NCBI RefSeq assembly: GCF_014648095.1
Contig: NZ_BMQL01000058.1
Coordinates: 1 to 29,478, forward strand
Direction: 5' to 3'
Source: Deinococcus ruber
Lineage (GTDB): Bacteria > Deinococcota > Deinococci > Deinococcales > Deinococcaceae
Length of the DNA stretch: 29,478 nucleotides
The position numbers and the translations under genes are program-made. The notes under the pieces are model-generated. The model saw only the letters and a program-made list of their open reading frames with translations. It ran no database searches and was not told the DNA's origin. Every line of letters starts with the position of its first letter. The stretch's first letter is position 1. Shown piece after piece: positions 1 to 10,109 of the stretch.

Positions 1-53
1 CCTCCGCCATCATTCTACGCCCGCTGATCCCAGCGTTCTTGTGAATCAGACCA

Positions 54-2804
<2,751 letters not shown>

Positions 2805-2870
2805 AGGGGCCTCGGCAGGGAAAAGGATGTCACCGTAGAGACGGCGTTCTGATGCCAGTGTGAACTCTTA

Positions 2871-2936
2871 CTGACACATTGTCAAGTAACGCCTATGTCA
2901 GGTGACAAAGTGTCAGAAGAGGAGTAGACTGCCCCA
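2871..2936. promoter_or_regulatory. Divergent promoter with paired TGACA-N3-TGTCA operators
   Basis: Two 13-bp palindromes, TGACACATTGTCA (2872-2884) and TGACAAAGTGTCA (2903-2915), lie with centres 31 bp apart, about three helical turns. Together they form a larger inverted repeat (2871-2884 against 2903-2916, 13 of 14 paired). On the + strand, GTGACA (2902-2907), a 17-bp spacer and TAGACT (2925-2930) make a promoter overlapping the second site. On the - strand, TTGACA (2885-2880) overlaps the first site. A TetR-family regulator bound here could repress both flanking genes. Confidence 0.7.
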
Positions 2937-3557
2937 ATGACAGCTGTTGAACACCGCAAACGCCTGGCGGCAGCCGACCGACGCCAGCAGATCCTCGATG
3001 CCTCGGCGGGGCTGTTCGTGGCACGCGGCTTCGAGGCAGTCAGCATGGCCGATATTGCACAGGTGTTGCAGGTATCACGGCCCACGGTGTACAGCTATTT
3101 CACGTCGCCCGAGGCTGTGCTCGACAGCCTGATGACCGAGCGCCTGCACCTGCTCTGGACCCGTCTGGAAGTGCAGATCGTGGCGCTGATGCCCGGCAGG
3201 AGCGGTACGCCGCCGCCGCCGCAGATGTACGCCGCACTGTTTCATTTCCTGCTGGGCGAGCGGCAGACGCTGGAACTGCTGCACTGCGGCGGCGGCCCGG
3301 CGTTTCAGGCCCGGCGGCTGGCCTTCCTAGGCGAACTGGCACGGCGGCTGGAAGTGCTGCGCCCCAGCATCCTGCGTTTTCCACACCTGCCCATGCTGCT
3401 GACACACCTGCTCGACAGCGTGGCGTTCAGTGCCGTGCGCCTGTCGCCGGAGCACGCCGAAGAGCTGGCACAGACCCTCGACGCCTTCATGCGAGGCGGC
3501 GTCGCTGGCCTGCCGGGGCACGAGTCGCCCGAAGAAATTCCCACCGAAATAGGGTAA
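2937..3557 (+). CDS. TetR/AcrR-family transcriptional regulator
   Basis: This is a 206-residue one-component regulator. The N-terminal TetR helix-turn-helix is clear at about residues 14-62: RRQQILDASAGLF, then GFEAVSMADIA and VSRPTVYSYF. The C-terminal ligand-binding half has no recognisable signature. The -10-like TAGACT ends 6 nt before the ATG and no Shine-Dalgarno sequence fits between them, so the transcript is probably leaderless. The gene diverges from the YhgE/Pip gene and two TetR-type palindromes fill the space between them. The simplest reading is an autoregulated repressor of that exporter-like protein. The ligand cannot be inferred. Confidence 0.88.
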   Translation: MTAVEHRKRLAAADRRQQILDASAGLFVARGFEAVSMADIAQVLQVSRPTVYSYFTSPEAVLDSLMTERLHLLWTRLEVQIVALMPGRSGTPPPPQMYAALFHFLLGERQTLELLHCGGGPAFQARRLAFLGELARRLEVLRPSILRFPHLPMLLTHLLDSVAFSAVRLSPEHAEELAQTLDAFMRGGVAGLPGHESPEEIPTEIG

Positions 3558-3678
3558 CCGCCATCAGCGCAAATTCGTTGACTGCCTTCCAGCGTGTGCT
3601 GGACAGTGACCGATTCATGTCCTGACTGTCGCCTGACGGTATACCTACTTTTTACCCGCCGCCCGCATCCTCGGCGTC

Positions 3679-4344
3679 ATGGCCCGGCTTCTGACACCTT
3701 CATTGACACGGTTTCGCCCCGCTGCGCTGCTGCGGCTCCTGTTGGGCATTCTGCTGCCCCTGCTGATGGTCGGAGCGCTGGCCGAGGACGTGCTGGAACC
3801 GCAGCGCCGCTCGCTGGAGTCGCCCACATTGCTGTGGATTCACGCGCACAGCAGCGCCGCGCTCGATCATCTGGCAGTCGTACTGGCGACTGTGGGCGGC
3901 GCGGCGGTCATCGCCCCGCTCAGCGCCCTGATCGCGCTCGTGCTGTGGTGGCGCTGGCGGCAGGCGACGCCGTTTTTCGTGGTAGCGGTGCTGGGCGCAG
4001 CGCTGCTGAACGGCCTCATGAAAATCGCATTTCACAGCCCGCGCCCCGAACTGTGGCCCCGACTGGTGCAGGAGAGCGGTGCGTCGTTTCCCAGCGGGCA
4101 CAGCATGTACAGCGCAGCCTTCGTACTGGCGGTCACGCTGCTGCTGTGGCGTACCCCGCTGCGCTGGCCCGCGCTGGTGCTGGGCGTGCTGTTTTCGCTG
4201 CTGGTGGGCTACTCGCGGCTGGTGCTGGGCGTGCATTACCCCACCGACGTGCTGGCAGGCTGGCTGACCGGCACCGCCTGGGTGCTGGGCACCTACAGCC
4301 TGCTGCACCCCTTCGGACGCTCGCTGCAGAGGGTTAGGGCGTAA
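3679..4344 (+). CDS. PAP2-family membrane phosphatase
   Basis: This 221-residue membrane enzyme carries all three motifs of the PAP2 lipid phosphatase superfamily. They are K-X6-RP at residues 115-123 (Lys115, Arg122), PSGH at 138-141, and SR-X5-H with Asp at 179-190 (Arg180, His186, Asp190). Five or six hydrophobic segments fit a PgpB- or undecaprenyl-pyrophosphate-phosphatase-like enzyme acting on lipid phosphates at the outer face of the membrane. The exact substrate cannot be read from sequence. No convincing Shine-Dalgarno site precedes the ATG. The last 11 bases overlap the 3' end of the convergent EthD-like gene. Confidence 0.9.
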   Translation: MARLLTPSLTRFRPAALLRLLLGILLPLLMVGALAEDVLEPQRRSLESPTLLWIHAHSSAALDHLAVVLATVGGAAVIAPLSALIALVLWWRWRQATPFFVVAVLGAALLNGLMKIAFHSPRPELWPRLVQESGASFPSGHSMYSAAFVLAVTLLLWRTPLRWPALVLGVLFSLLVGYSRLVLGVHYPTDVLAGWLTGTAWVLGTYSLLHPFGRSLQRVRA

Positions 4345-4636
4345 CGGCACACACGAGCATGGTCGCCCCGCTGCTGAAATTGGACATATCGGCTGCCGCT
4401 GCCTGCCCCTGTGGGCCGCCCATGCTCGCCTGAAGGCTCTCGATATCTGCGAAATACAGTTCGGCCATCAGGTGATACGGAGGCGTGCTGCCGTCGGGGG
4501 TGGCGACGACGTGGGCCACTTCCAGCCGCAGCAGGCCCGGAAGCTCGTGCACCAGCGGCACGTGAACGCTGCTGTAATGGGCATCGAACGCAGCGGGGTC
4601 GGCAGGAACCGGGTACAGCACCGTGAGTTTGTACAT
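4334..4636 (-). CDS. EthD-like small dimeric alpha/beta-barrel protein
   Basis: This 100-residue protein has the EthD family layout. It opens with the strand MYKLTVLYPVPADPAAFDAHY, has an HVPLVHELPGLLRLEVAHV segment, and continues with YHLMAELYFADIESLQ and a closing ATMLVCAV strand. EthD-like proteins are ferredoxin-fold dimers; some aid cytochrome P450 ether degradation, but many have no known role. CACAAT lies 6 nt before the ATG and there is no clear Shine-Dalgarno site, so it may be leaderless. It overlaps the convergent PAP2 gene by 11 bp. The downstream-facing aldo/keto reductase on the same strand ends 51 bp upstream, so they may share a transcript. Confidence 0.8.
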   Translation of the reverse strand: MYKLTVLYPVPADPAAFDAHYSSVHVPLVHELPGLLRLEVAHVVATPDGSTPPYHLMAELYFADIESLQASMGGPQGQAAAADMSNFSSGATMLVCAVTP

Positions 4637-4687
4637 GCAGCCATTGTGCTCTGTTTCTGCTCTCCCCTGTTGGCGTCTGCGCCATCG

Positions 4688-5662
4688 TCAGTTCCAGGTG
4701 AGGTTGGAGCGCGTCTGCCAGTATGTTTCCGGCGATTCGGTAGACTGGGCGAGCAGCGACACGGCTGCACCGTCCAACTGGACCTGCTCGGCGCTCAGGT
4801 TGCTGTGTAGGTGGGCGGGGGTCGTCGCGCCGCTCAGAACCACGTCGGCAAAGGGCTGCGCCAGCACGAAGGCCAGCGCCAGTGCGTCGGGTGTCAGGGC
4901 ACGCTGCTGGCTCAATTCGGTCAGCTGGGCAGGCAGGGAAGTTGCTCTGGAGGTCAGGCGTCCGTTGGCGAGCGCCTCCTTGACGTACACAGTCCAGCCA
5001 GCAGCGTGGGCTGCCCGCAGCACCGGGCCTGCACTCTGTTCCAGCAGGTTATAGGTGGCCTGCACCGCCCCGAAGACAGGCTGACCGTCCACGTTCAGCG
5101 TCAGCGCCCGCTCGACCACCTCGGCCTGATGCGGCCCACTGACCGACAGACCCGGCATGATGCCCAGGTCGCGCAGCCGCACGAGCCGTTCGAGCGTGAC
5201 GGTGTCGGTCAGGAGCGGACTTTCCGGCGTTACCGAATGCACCAGATACACCCGGAGCCACGCACCCAGCAGCGCGTTGGATTCGGGCCACTGCCGCTCG
5301 AAGGCTGCCAGAGAATGGTCTTTGACCTCGTGCTGGGCGGCCTGCACCTGCCACTGGGCGGTATACGTATAGCCCCACTTGGAACTGACCACCACATCTG
5401 ACCGGCCAAGCCCCCGCGCCGTGAGCCACAGCGCCAGAAACGTCTCGGCCAGACCGTAGGAGCGGGCCGCGTCGAAATGGCGGATACCCCCGGCATGGGC
5501 CGCGTCCAGCACCTCGAAGGCTCTGGCCTGCATCACCTGTGGATCGTACTCGCGTTCCAGATCGTTGGCGTGCCCCAGATTGATGTATCCGGGGCGGCCC
5601 AGCGCGGCCAGTCCGAGCCCCAGGCGCGGCGATGGGGCAACTCCTTCAGGACGCACAGGCAT
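4688..5662 (-). CDS. Aldo/keto reductase
   Basis: This 324-residue cytosolic oxidoreductase has the aldo/keto reductase TIM-barrel layout. The catalytic tetrad is visible as Asp64 and Tyr69 (HFDAARSYG), Lys95 (SSKWGY) and His142 (YLVHS). NADPH is the expected cofactor. An N-terminal LGLGLAALG strand supports the chosen ATG. The sequence is closest in feel to the D-threo-aldose dehydrogenase/fucose dehydrogenase-like branch, but the substrate is not determinable. TATCAC, 6 nt before the start and preceded by TGG, could be an extended -10 for a leaderless message. It sits alone between the sigma/anti-sigma pair and the EthD-like gene. Confidence 0.9.
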   Translation of the reverse strand: MPVRPEGVAPSPRLGLGLAALGRPGYINLGHANDLEREYDPQVMQARAFEVLDAAHAGGIRHFDAARSYGLAETFLALWLTARGLGRSDVVVSSKWGYTYTAQWQVQAAQHEVKDHSLAAFERQWPESNALLGAWLRVYLVHSVTPESPLLTDTVTLERLVRLRDLGIMPGLSVSGPHQAEVVERALTLNVDGQPVFGAVQATYNLLEQSAGPVLRAAHAAGWTVYVKEALANGRLTSRATSLPAQLTELSQQRALTPDALALAFVLAQPFADVVLSGATTPAHLHSNLSAEQVQLDGAAVSLLAQSTESPETYWQTRSNLTWN

Positions 5663-5668
5663 ACAGGT

Positions 5669-5674
5669 GTGATA
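5669..5674 (-). promoter_or_regulatory. Possible leaderless -10 of the aldo/keto reductase gene
   Basis: On the minus strand, TATCAC preceded by TGG ends 6 nt before the ATG at 5662, and no Shine-Dalgarno site lies between. No -35 element is apparent. The call rests on the position matching the better -10 hexamers at 2925 and 20620. Confidence 0.3.
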
Positions 5675-5743
5675 CCACAGCCACCGCTGAGTTTCTCCCG
5701 AGCCTCTGTCAGCAGGACCGAGTGTCTGCTTCTACGTGTTCTC

Positions 5744-7096
5744 TTACGACACGGGCGGAGCGCCGAACGCCGAGTCCTGATCGCCGCCGTACCCGCTTTC
5801 TGTGGCGTAAAAGACAGCCGACTCGTTCCGGAATGCCAGTCCATTCAGAGGCTGTGCCTTCAGCGACAAGGTATCCGGCACCGGAGACAGGTCGGGCATC
5901 AGCATCAGCAGGCCCTGTACGGCGTCTGCGAGGGCCAGATGGCCGCCCGGCAACGCCACGATGTCCATAGGCGTTCCGAACATCTTGCGCTGCGTCACGG
6001 CGAACCGCGCCAGATCGACAACCGTGACCGCGCCGCTGCGGTCGGTAAGGTAGGCGCTGCCGCCCTGCACGCTCAGTTTGTCGGGCGTACCGACCAGATT
6101 GAGCGTGCGCGAGACGCTGCCGCCAGCGTTCAGCTCCAGCAGTCGCCCCTTCACGTCCAGCACCAGCAGCCGCCCTTTCCACGCCTCCAGCGCCACCGGA
6201 GCGCCGCCCACCGCGTAGGTGTGCAGCAGCGTCTGTCCATCGTCCGAGAGGGCGAAAACCTGCCCGGTGGTGTGCTGGGTGGTATACAGCCGCCCGTTCA
6301 GCGTCAGCACACCGTCCATCAGATCGTGCTGAGAGAGCTGGGTGGGCGCTGCCAGCGAAGTGCGTGACACGGCGTTGAGGGTGCCACTTCCAAAGGTCAG
6401 CAGCTCTCCGCTGGCTGCCGTCTTGACGAAGATCCGGCCCCCCAGCACTGCCAGCCCTGCCGCACCGCCGGGCGCTGGCATGGTGCCCTCGACGCGCCCC
6501 TGCCCCATGTTCAGTACCACCACGCGCTCGTTGGCGGCGTCGAGCAGATACGCCCGCCCCGCCTCGAACACGCCGCCCGTGTACCACGCAGGCCGCGCCT
6601 GCGCCAGCGAGACGCGCTCCAGATGGCCGTCGCTGCGGCGAATCGTCAGCGAGTCTCTGGACGCGTTGCTGGTGGCGATGACCACCTGTGACCCGGCTGC
6701 CACCACCACATCGGCCCGCCGCAGCACCGGACTGGCAGGCCAGACGTTCAGGGCCACCATTCCCGCCCCCAGCGCTGCCGCCAGCCCCAGTCCCAGTGCC
6801 GCCCAGCCGCGCCCGGCAGCTCGGGCACGAGACGCGGGGGCCGCCTGAAGAGACAGAGGCGTCGGCGCTTCAGAGGCCGCCGCGCTTGCCAGCAGTCTGG
6901 CGCGGAGCGCTGGCGGCGGCGCGACTTCGGGGGCCGCGTGCAGCAGCCCGGTCAGAACGCTGCTCAGCTCGGCTGCTTCGGCGGTGCAGTAGGCGCAGGT
7001 CGCCAGATGGCCGCGCACAGCCTGGGCCTCCTGCTCGGTGGCGTCGCCCAGCAGAAACGCGGGCAGGGCGTCGCGGCATTCCTCACAGGGGGTCAC
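5744..7096 (-). CDS. Zinc-finger anti-sigma factor with extracytoplasmic beta-propeller-like domain
   Basis: This 450-residue membrane anti-sigma factor pairs with the ECF sigma gene just upstream. Its N-terminal zinc-binding anti-sigma motif is H30-X3-C34-X2-C37 (GHLATCAYC), with Cys4 and Cys7 nearby. A single membrane segment lies at about residues 97-119. The remaining 330 residues look like repeated beta blades (for example GGRIFVKTAASGELLTF and NGRLYTTQHTTGQVFAL), so an NHL/YVTN-type propeller outside the membrane is likely. The GTG start overlaps the sigma stop codon as GTGA, implying coupled translation. The HX3CX2C motif may act as a redox switch, as in RsrA-type factors, and the propeller may sense an envelope signal. 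Both points are inference. Confidence 0.85.
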   Translation of the reverse strand: MTPCEECRDALPAFLLGDATEQEAQAVRGHLATCAYCTAEAAELSSVLTGLLHAAPEVAPPPALRARLLASAAASEAPTPLSLQAAPASRARAAGRGWAALGLGLAAALGAGMVALNVWPASPVLRRADVVVAAGSQVVIATSNASRDSLTIRRSDGHLERVSLAQARPAWYTGGVFEAGRAYLLDAANERVVVLNMGQGRVEGTMPAPGGAAGLAVLGGRIFVKTAASGELLTFGSGTLNAVSRTSLAAPTQLSQHDLMDGVLTLNGRLYTTQHTTGQVFALSDDGQTLLHTYAVGGAPVALEAWKGRLLVLDVKGRLLELNAGGSVSRTLNLVGTPDKLSVQGGSAYLTDRSGAVTVVDLARFAVTQRKMFGTPMDIVALPGGHLALADAVQGLLMLMPDLSPVPDTLSLKAQPLNGLAFRNESAVFYATESGYGGDQDSAFGAPPVS

Positions 7097-7764
7097 AGTT
7101 CATCTCCCTCGGATTCCAGCAGACCCCGCAGCCGGTCCAGTGCGTATTTCAGGCGACTCTTGACCGTGCCGACCGGCACCGCCATCGCCTCGGCAATCTC
7201 CTCTCGCGACTCGCCCCGGTAAAATGCCCGCTCGACCGTCTCGCGCTGCACCGGCTTGAGGGTTGCCAGCGCCGCCACGATCCGGCTCGACTGCGCCTGC
7301 TCCTCGGCCCTTTCCGGCAGATTCACGCGCTCGTCGGCAAACGGCAGCGGCTGGCCTTCCTCGTCTTCGAGCGACTGAGTGAACCGCACGCCGCGCAGCC
7401 GCGAAATGGCCGCGTTCCGAACGATGGTCAGCAGGAAGGTCGAGAAGGCGGCGCGGGCCGGATCGAACAGGGCGGGCCGCTCCCAGAGCTTCATAAAAGC
7501 GTCGTGAACCGTCTCCTGCGCTGCCGACTGGTCGCGCAGCACCTGAAGCGCCAGTCCGTAGGCCGCGCCGCTGTACCGGTCGTATAGGGTCGCCAGCGCC
7601 AACTGGTCGCGCTGCACGAAGCGGGCGAGCAGCGCCGTATCGTCTTCGTCTACAGGAGCAGGCACGGGCACAGCCGCCACCTTCCTCGCAGGCGCGGTGC
7701 CAGCAGGCATGTTCCGGCGTTCGTCGCGCATCGGCTGCATTGTACCGGGCCACAGGGTCGTCAC
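7093..7764 (-). CDS. ECF-family RNA polymerase sigma factor
   Basis: This is a group 4 (ECF) sigma factor of 223 residues from the chosen GTG. Region 2 is at about residues 53-115 (LATLYDRYSGAAYGLALQVL and DAFMKLWERP). Region 4 lies near 155-215 (REEIAEAMAVPVGTVKSRL). The reading frame is open farther upstream to 7956, but the GTG at 7764 has AGAGGT 6 nt before it and lies just downstream of an ECF-type promoter; ATG codons at 7740 and 7731 are less well placed. The anti-sigma gene overlaps by 4 nt. Its own promoter and the divergent msrP promoter share the same -35, so the sigma factor probably activates itself and msrPQ. Confidence 0.9.
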   Translation of the reverse strand: MTTLWPGTMQPMRDERRNMPAGTAPARKVAAVPVPAPVDEDDTALLARFVQRDQLALATLYDRYSGAAYGLALQVLRDQSAAQETVHDAFMKLWERPALFDPARAAFSTFLLTIVRNAAISRLRGVRFTQSLEDEEGQPLPFADERVNLPERAEEQAQSSRIVAALATLKPVQRETVERAFYRGESREEIAEAMAVPVGTVKSRLKYALDRLRGLLESEGDEL

Positions 7765-7781
7765 TCTTCTACCTCTGATTC

Positions 7782-7810
7782 TTATACGCCGGAAGTTGTC
7801 CAGAAGTTCA
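7782..7810 (-). promoter_or_regulatory. ECF-type promoter of the sigma/anti-sigma operon
   Basis: On the minus strand, TGAACTT (7810-7804), a 16-bp spacer and GTATAA (7787-7782) closely resemble the RpoE-class pattern GGAACTT-N16-GTCTAA. The predicted transcript start is near 7775, leaving a very short leader that holds the AGAGGT ribosome site before the GTG at 7764. Autoregulation by the encoded sigma factor is the natural interpretation. Confidence 0.65.
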
Positions 7811-7861
7811 GGCATCGCAGTGAGACCGCCCGCGCCCCCCCGTCCATGAAGAAAGGCGATT

Positions 7862-7890
7862 TGAACTTCCTGGCAGCGCGGCGCGTACTT
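7862..7890 (+). promoter_or_regulatory. ECF-type promoter of msrPQ
   Basis: On the plus strand, TGAACTT (7862-7868), a 16-bp spacer and GTACTT (7885-7890) repeat the -35 and spacing of the promoter facing the other way. The sequence after the -35 is also alike (CTGGACA against CCTGGCA). The -10 is weaker than that of the sigma operon. Transcription from here would give a leader of about 108 nt before msrP. Confidence 0.55.
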
Positions 7891-8004
7891 GGATGTGAAA
7901 CGGTTATTCATCTCCGGTCTTTCCTTCCCAGACATCCTTAAGCCCGCTCGCTTCACCCGGTTTATGTGCAGATCAGCGGTGACGTAAGAACTTCAGAGGC
8001 CCCC

Positions 8005-8985
8005 ATGACCGATTCCAACAAGAAGCCGCAGGAACCCGCCTCCCGTATCGTCACGCCCACGTCTTCCCGCCGCGAATTTCTGAAGAGCGCGGGCCTGTTC
8101 ACCGGAACGGCAGCGCTGCTGGGCGGCGGGCTGGAACTGCTCAGCCGTCATCCGGGGGCGTCTGCCGAGTCGGCGGTGCCGGGCAGCCCGATTGTGCAGG
8201 CCAAGCGTCCACTGGGGCCATACGACACCTCTGAACCCGTCACGCCCTACGAGCAGGCGACCACCTACAACAACTACTACGAATTCGGCACCGACAAGGC
8301 CGACCCGGCGCGAATGGCCGGAACGCTGCACACCCGCCCCTGGACGATCAAAATCGACGGCGAGGTCAAGAAGCCGCAGACGGTGGACATCGATACCTTG
8401 CAGTCGTGGTTTCCGCTGGAAGACCGCATCTACCGGATGCGCTGTGTGGAAGGCTGGTCGATGGTGATGCCCTGGCTGGGCTTTCCGCTGGGCAGCCTGA
8501 TTCGCCGCCTGGAGCCGACCAGCAAGGCCAAATACGTGCAGTTCACGGCGCTGCTCGACCCCAAGCAGTTTCCCGGTCAGCGGGCCGACGTGCTGAACTG
8601 GCCGTATGTGGAAGGGCTGCGGCTCGATGAAGCGCTGCACCCGCTGGCCTTCATGGCGGTGGGTCTGAACGGGCGCATCCTGCCGGGCCAGAACGGTGCG
8701 CCGCTGCGACTGGTGGTGCCCTGGAAGTACGGCTTCAAGGGCATCAAGGCCATCGTGCGGATCACACTGACCGCCAAGCAGCCGCAGACCACCTGGAGCC
8801 TCGCCGCGCCCGACGAATACGGCTTCTATGCCAACGTCAATCCTAAGGTCGATCATCCGCGCTGGAGTCAGGCCACCGAGCGCCGCATCGGAGAGCTGAG
8901 CCGCCGCCCCACGCTGCCCTTCAACGGCTATGCCAAAGAAGTCGCCAGCCTGTACAGCGGCATGGACCTGAGGAAATTCTTCTGA
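8005..8985 (+). CDS. msrP: Protein-methionine-sulfoxide reductase, molybdopterin catalytic subunit MsrP
   Basis: MsrP reduces methionine sulfoxide in extracytoplasmic proteins using a Mo-molybdopterin cofactor and electrons from MsrQ. This 326-residue protein has a twin-arginine signal ([14 protein letters not shown], Arg22-Arg23) and the sulfite-oxidase-type molybdopterin fold. The likely Mo-ligand Cys147 lies in [13 protein letters not shown], and [13 protein letters not shown] is a family block. The ATG at 8005 is preferred because AGAGG lies 5 nt upstream; a GTG at 7966 would add 13 residues with no ribosome site. The gene is followed by msrQ and diverges from an ECF sigma operon, with an ECF-like promoter upstream, so induction by oxidative or chlorine stress is a reasonable inference. 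Confidence 0.93.
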   Translation: MTDSNKKPQEPASRIVTPTSSRREFLKSAGLFTGTAALLGGGLELLSRHPGASAESAVPGSPIVQAKRPLGPYDTSEPVTPYEQATTYNNYYEFGTDKADPARMAGTLHTRPWTIKIDGEVKKPQTVDIDTLQSWFPLEDRIYRMRCVEGWSMVMPWLGFPLGSLIRRLEPTSKAKYVQFTALLDPKQFPGQRADVLNWPYVEGLRLDEALHPLAFMAVGLNGRILPGQNGAPLRLVVPWKYGFKGIKAIVRITLTAKQPQTTWSLAAPDEYGFYANVNPKVDHPRWSQATERRIGELSRRPTLPFNGYAKEVASLYSGMDLRKFF

Positions 8986-9047
8986 ACTCGCCGCTGCCGG
9001 AACAGCTTCAGGAACGCCCGGTTCAGCGGCAGGGCGTCAGCCGTCCT

Positions 9048-9692
9048 GTGGCCCGCAGATCCGGGGCGCTCGGCTGGCTGGGGCCTGCGGTGGTGGTCGG
9101 CGGCCTGATTCCGGTGATCGTCATGGCGCTGGATGCCGGAAGCGGCGCACTGGGAGCCAATCCGGTGCAGCGCGTCCAGCTTCAGACGGGCGTGCTGACG
9201 CTGGCCCTGCTGCTGCTGTCGCTGGCGTGCACGCCGCTGCGCCTGGTCTTCGGCTGGACATGGCCTGCCCGTATCCGAAAGGCGCTGGGGCTGCTGGCCT
9301 TCGTGTATGCCGCGCTGCACTTCCTGGTGTACCTGTTCGACAAGGGCATCCTGAACAGCGATTTCGGCCTTCAGACCATCCTGACCGATATCGTCAAGCG
9401 GCCCTTCATCACGGCGGGCTTCGCGGCCCTGTTGCTGCTGGTTCCACTGGCTCTGACCAGTTTCAAAGGCAGCGTGAAACGGCTCGGCTTTGCCCGCTGG
9501 ACCGCGCTGCACCGACTGGTGTACGTGGCGGCGGCGCTGGGCGTGCTGCACTACTGGTGGGGCGTGAAGAAAGATCACACCCAGCCGCTGATCTATGCCG
9601 GGGTGCTGCTCCTCCTGTTCGCGGCACGCTGGCTGTGGAAAAAGCGCAAAGTCACACCCAGAGCAAAAAAACGGCCTGTGGGCGGGCTGTAA
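9048..9692 (+). CDS. msrQ: Protein-methionine-sulfoxide reductase heme-binding subunit MsrQ
   Basis: MsrQ is the heme b membrane partner that passes electrons from the respiratory chain or flavin reductase to MsrP. This 214-residue protein has five or six membrane segments of the ferric-reductase-like domain. Candidate heme-ligand histidines are visible in YAALHFLVYLFD, TALHRLVYVAA and GVLHYWWGVKKDH, the spacing expected of the family. It begins 62 bp after the msrP stop. The GTG start is the best of several imperfect options: no ATG is available in frame and no clear Shine-Dalgarno site is present, so the exact start is uncertain. Confidence 0.9.
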   Translation: MARRSGALGWLGPAVVVGGLIPVIVMALDAGSGALGANPVQRVQLQTGVLTLALLLLSLACTPLRLVFGWTWPARIRKALGLLAFVYAALHFLVYLFDKGILNSDFGLQTILTDIVKRPFITAGFAALLLLVPLALTSFKGSVKRLGFARWTALHRLVYVAAALGVLHYWWGVKKDHTQPLIYAGVLLLLFAARWLWKKRKVTPRAKKRPVGGL

Positions 9693-9694
9693 AC

Positions 9695-9717
9695 GAGGGC
9701 TGTAAACACAGTCCCTC
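9695..9717. terminator. Imperfect hairpin between convergent msrQ and DUF6916-like genes
   Basis: GAGGGCTGT (9695-9703) pairs with ACAGTCCCTC (9708-9717) around an AAAC loop, with one bulged T. It fills the short space between two convergent genes. There is no proper T-run on either side, so any termination is probably weak. Its left arm lies in the second copy of an 11-bp direct repeat, GGGCTGTAAAC (9684-9694 and 9697-9707). Confidence 0.4.
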
Positions 9718-10024
9718 AGTTGAAGATGGCTTCGAATTTCGTACCCGCGCTGTCGGGTTGCAGCGGCACCAGAAAGATGTCCATCGCCTCTGACTCCGAA
9801 TCGGCGGAATACAGGCGGTAGATGCTCTGGGGCAGGAACAGGCCCGGCGCGGCGACGAACAGCAGCCGGAAGGGACGCGGCTGGTCGGGGGTGCCGCTGG
9901 CCTCTGCCAGACGCAGTTCAAGCCCGGCAGCGGGCGGCGCGGCATCGGTGGCTGTCAATCTGAAAACCTGATCCACGCGGGGGGTCCACCACGCTAACGT
10001 CGTCCAATCCGGCTGCTCTGACAT
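9716..10024 (-). CDS. DUF6916-like small protein
   Basis: This is a 102-residue soluble protein from the chosen ATG. The layout recalls DUF6916: an N-terminal WWTPRVDQVFRL strand, PFRLLFVAAPGLFLPQSIYRL in the middle, and the C-terminal block MDIFLVPLQPDSAGTKFEAIFN. Function is unknown. From recall, such proteins often occur near MdpB-like tail-collar proteins, and three of those lie 4.3-6.0 kb away on the same strand. An upstream in-frame ATG at 10135 was rejected because that extension runs through the terminator of the neighbouring gene. TATACT ends 7 nt before the ATG and GGAGG is only 2 nt before it, so a leaderless or near-leaderless message is likely. Confidence 0.75.
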   Translation of the reverse strand: MSEQPDWTTLAWWTPRVDQVFRLTATDAAPPAAGLELRLAEASGTPDQPRPFRLLFVAAPGLFLPQSIYRLYSADSESEAMDIFLVPLQPDSAGTKFEAIFN

Positions 10025-10031
10025 GGCCTCC

Positions 10032-10037
10032 AGTATA
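10032..10037 (-). promoter_or_regulatory. -10 element of the DUF6916-like gene
   Basis: TATACT on the minus strand matches five of six consensus positions and ends 7 nt before the ATG at 10024. The region upstream is the terminator of the preceding gene, so this gene needs its own promoter. No good -35 is seen, as with other leaderless-type promoters in the window. Confidence 0.45.
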
Positions 10038-10040
10038 GAA

Positions 10041-10082
10041 GCGAAATAGAGAACGGCCCCACCAGCGCTGGCGGGGCCGTTT
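10041..10082 (-). terminator. Rho-independent terminator of the SPFH gene
   Basis: On the minus strand, AACGGCCCC (10082-10074 side) pairs perfectly with GGGGCCGTT (ending at 10052) around an inner CCAGC/GCTGG stem, followed by the T-rich stretch CTCTATTTC. It lies 28 bp past the stop codon of the SPFH gene and before the DUF6916-like start. Confidence 0.75.
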
Positions 10083-10109
10083 GTCTTCAGCACACTGCGG
10101 GGCGGCTGG

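Noticed and set aside
22..40. Hairpin CGCTG-ATCC-CAGCG followed by TTCTT as a terminator for the YhgE/Pip gene
   Set aside because: The T-run is on the plus-strand side, but that gene runs on the minus strand. The stem is only 5 bp.
7765..7956. 64-codon N-terminal extension of the ECF sigma factor
   Set aside because: It would place the sigma operon's own promoter inside the coding region, and no ribosome site precedes 7956, whereas 7764 has a good one. The extension has no ECF homology.
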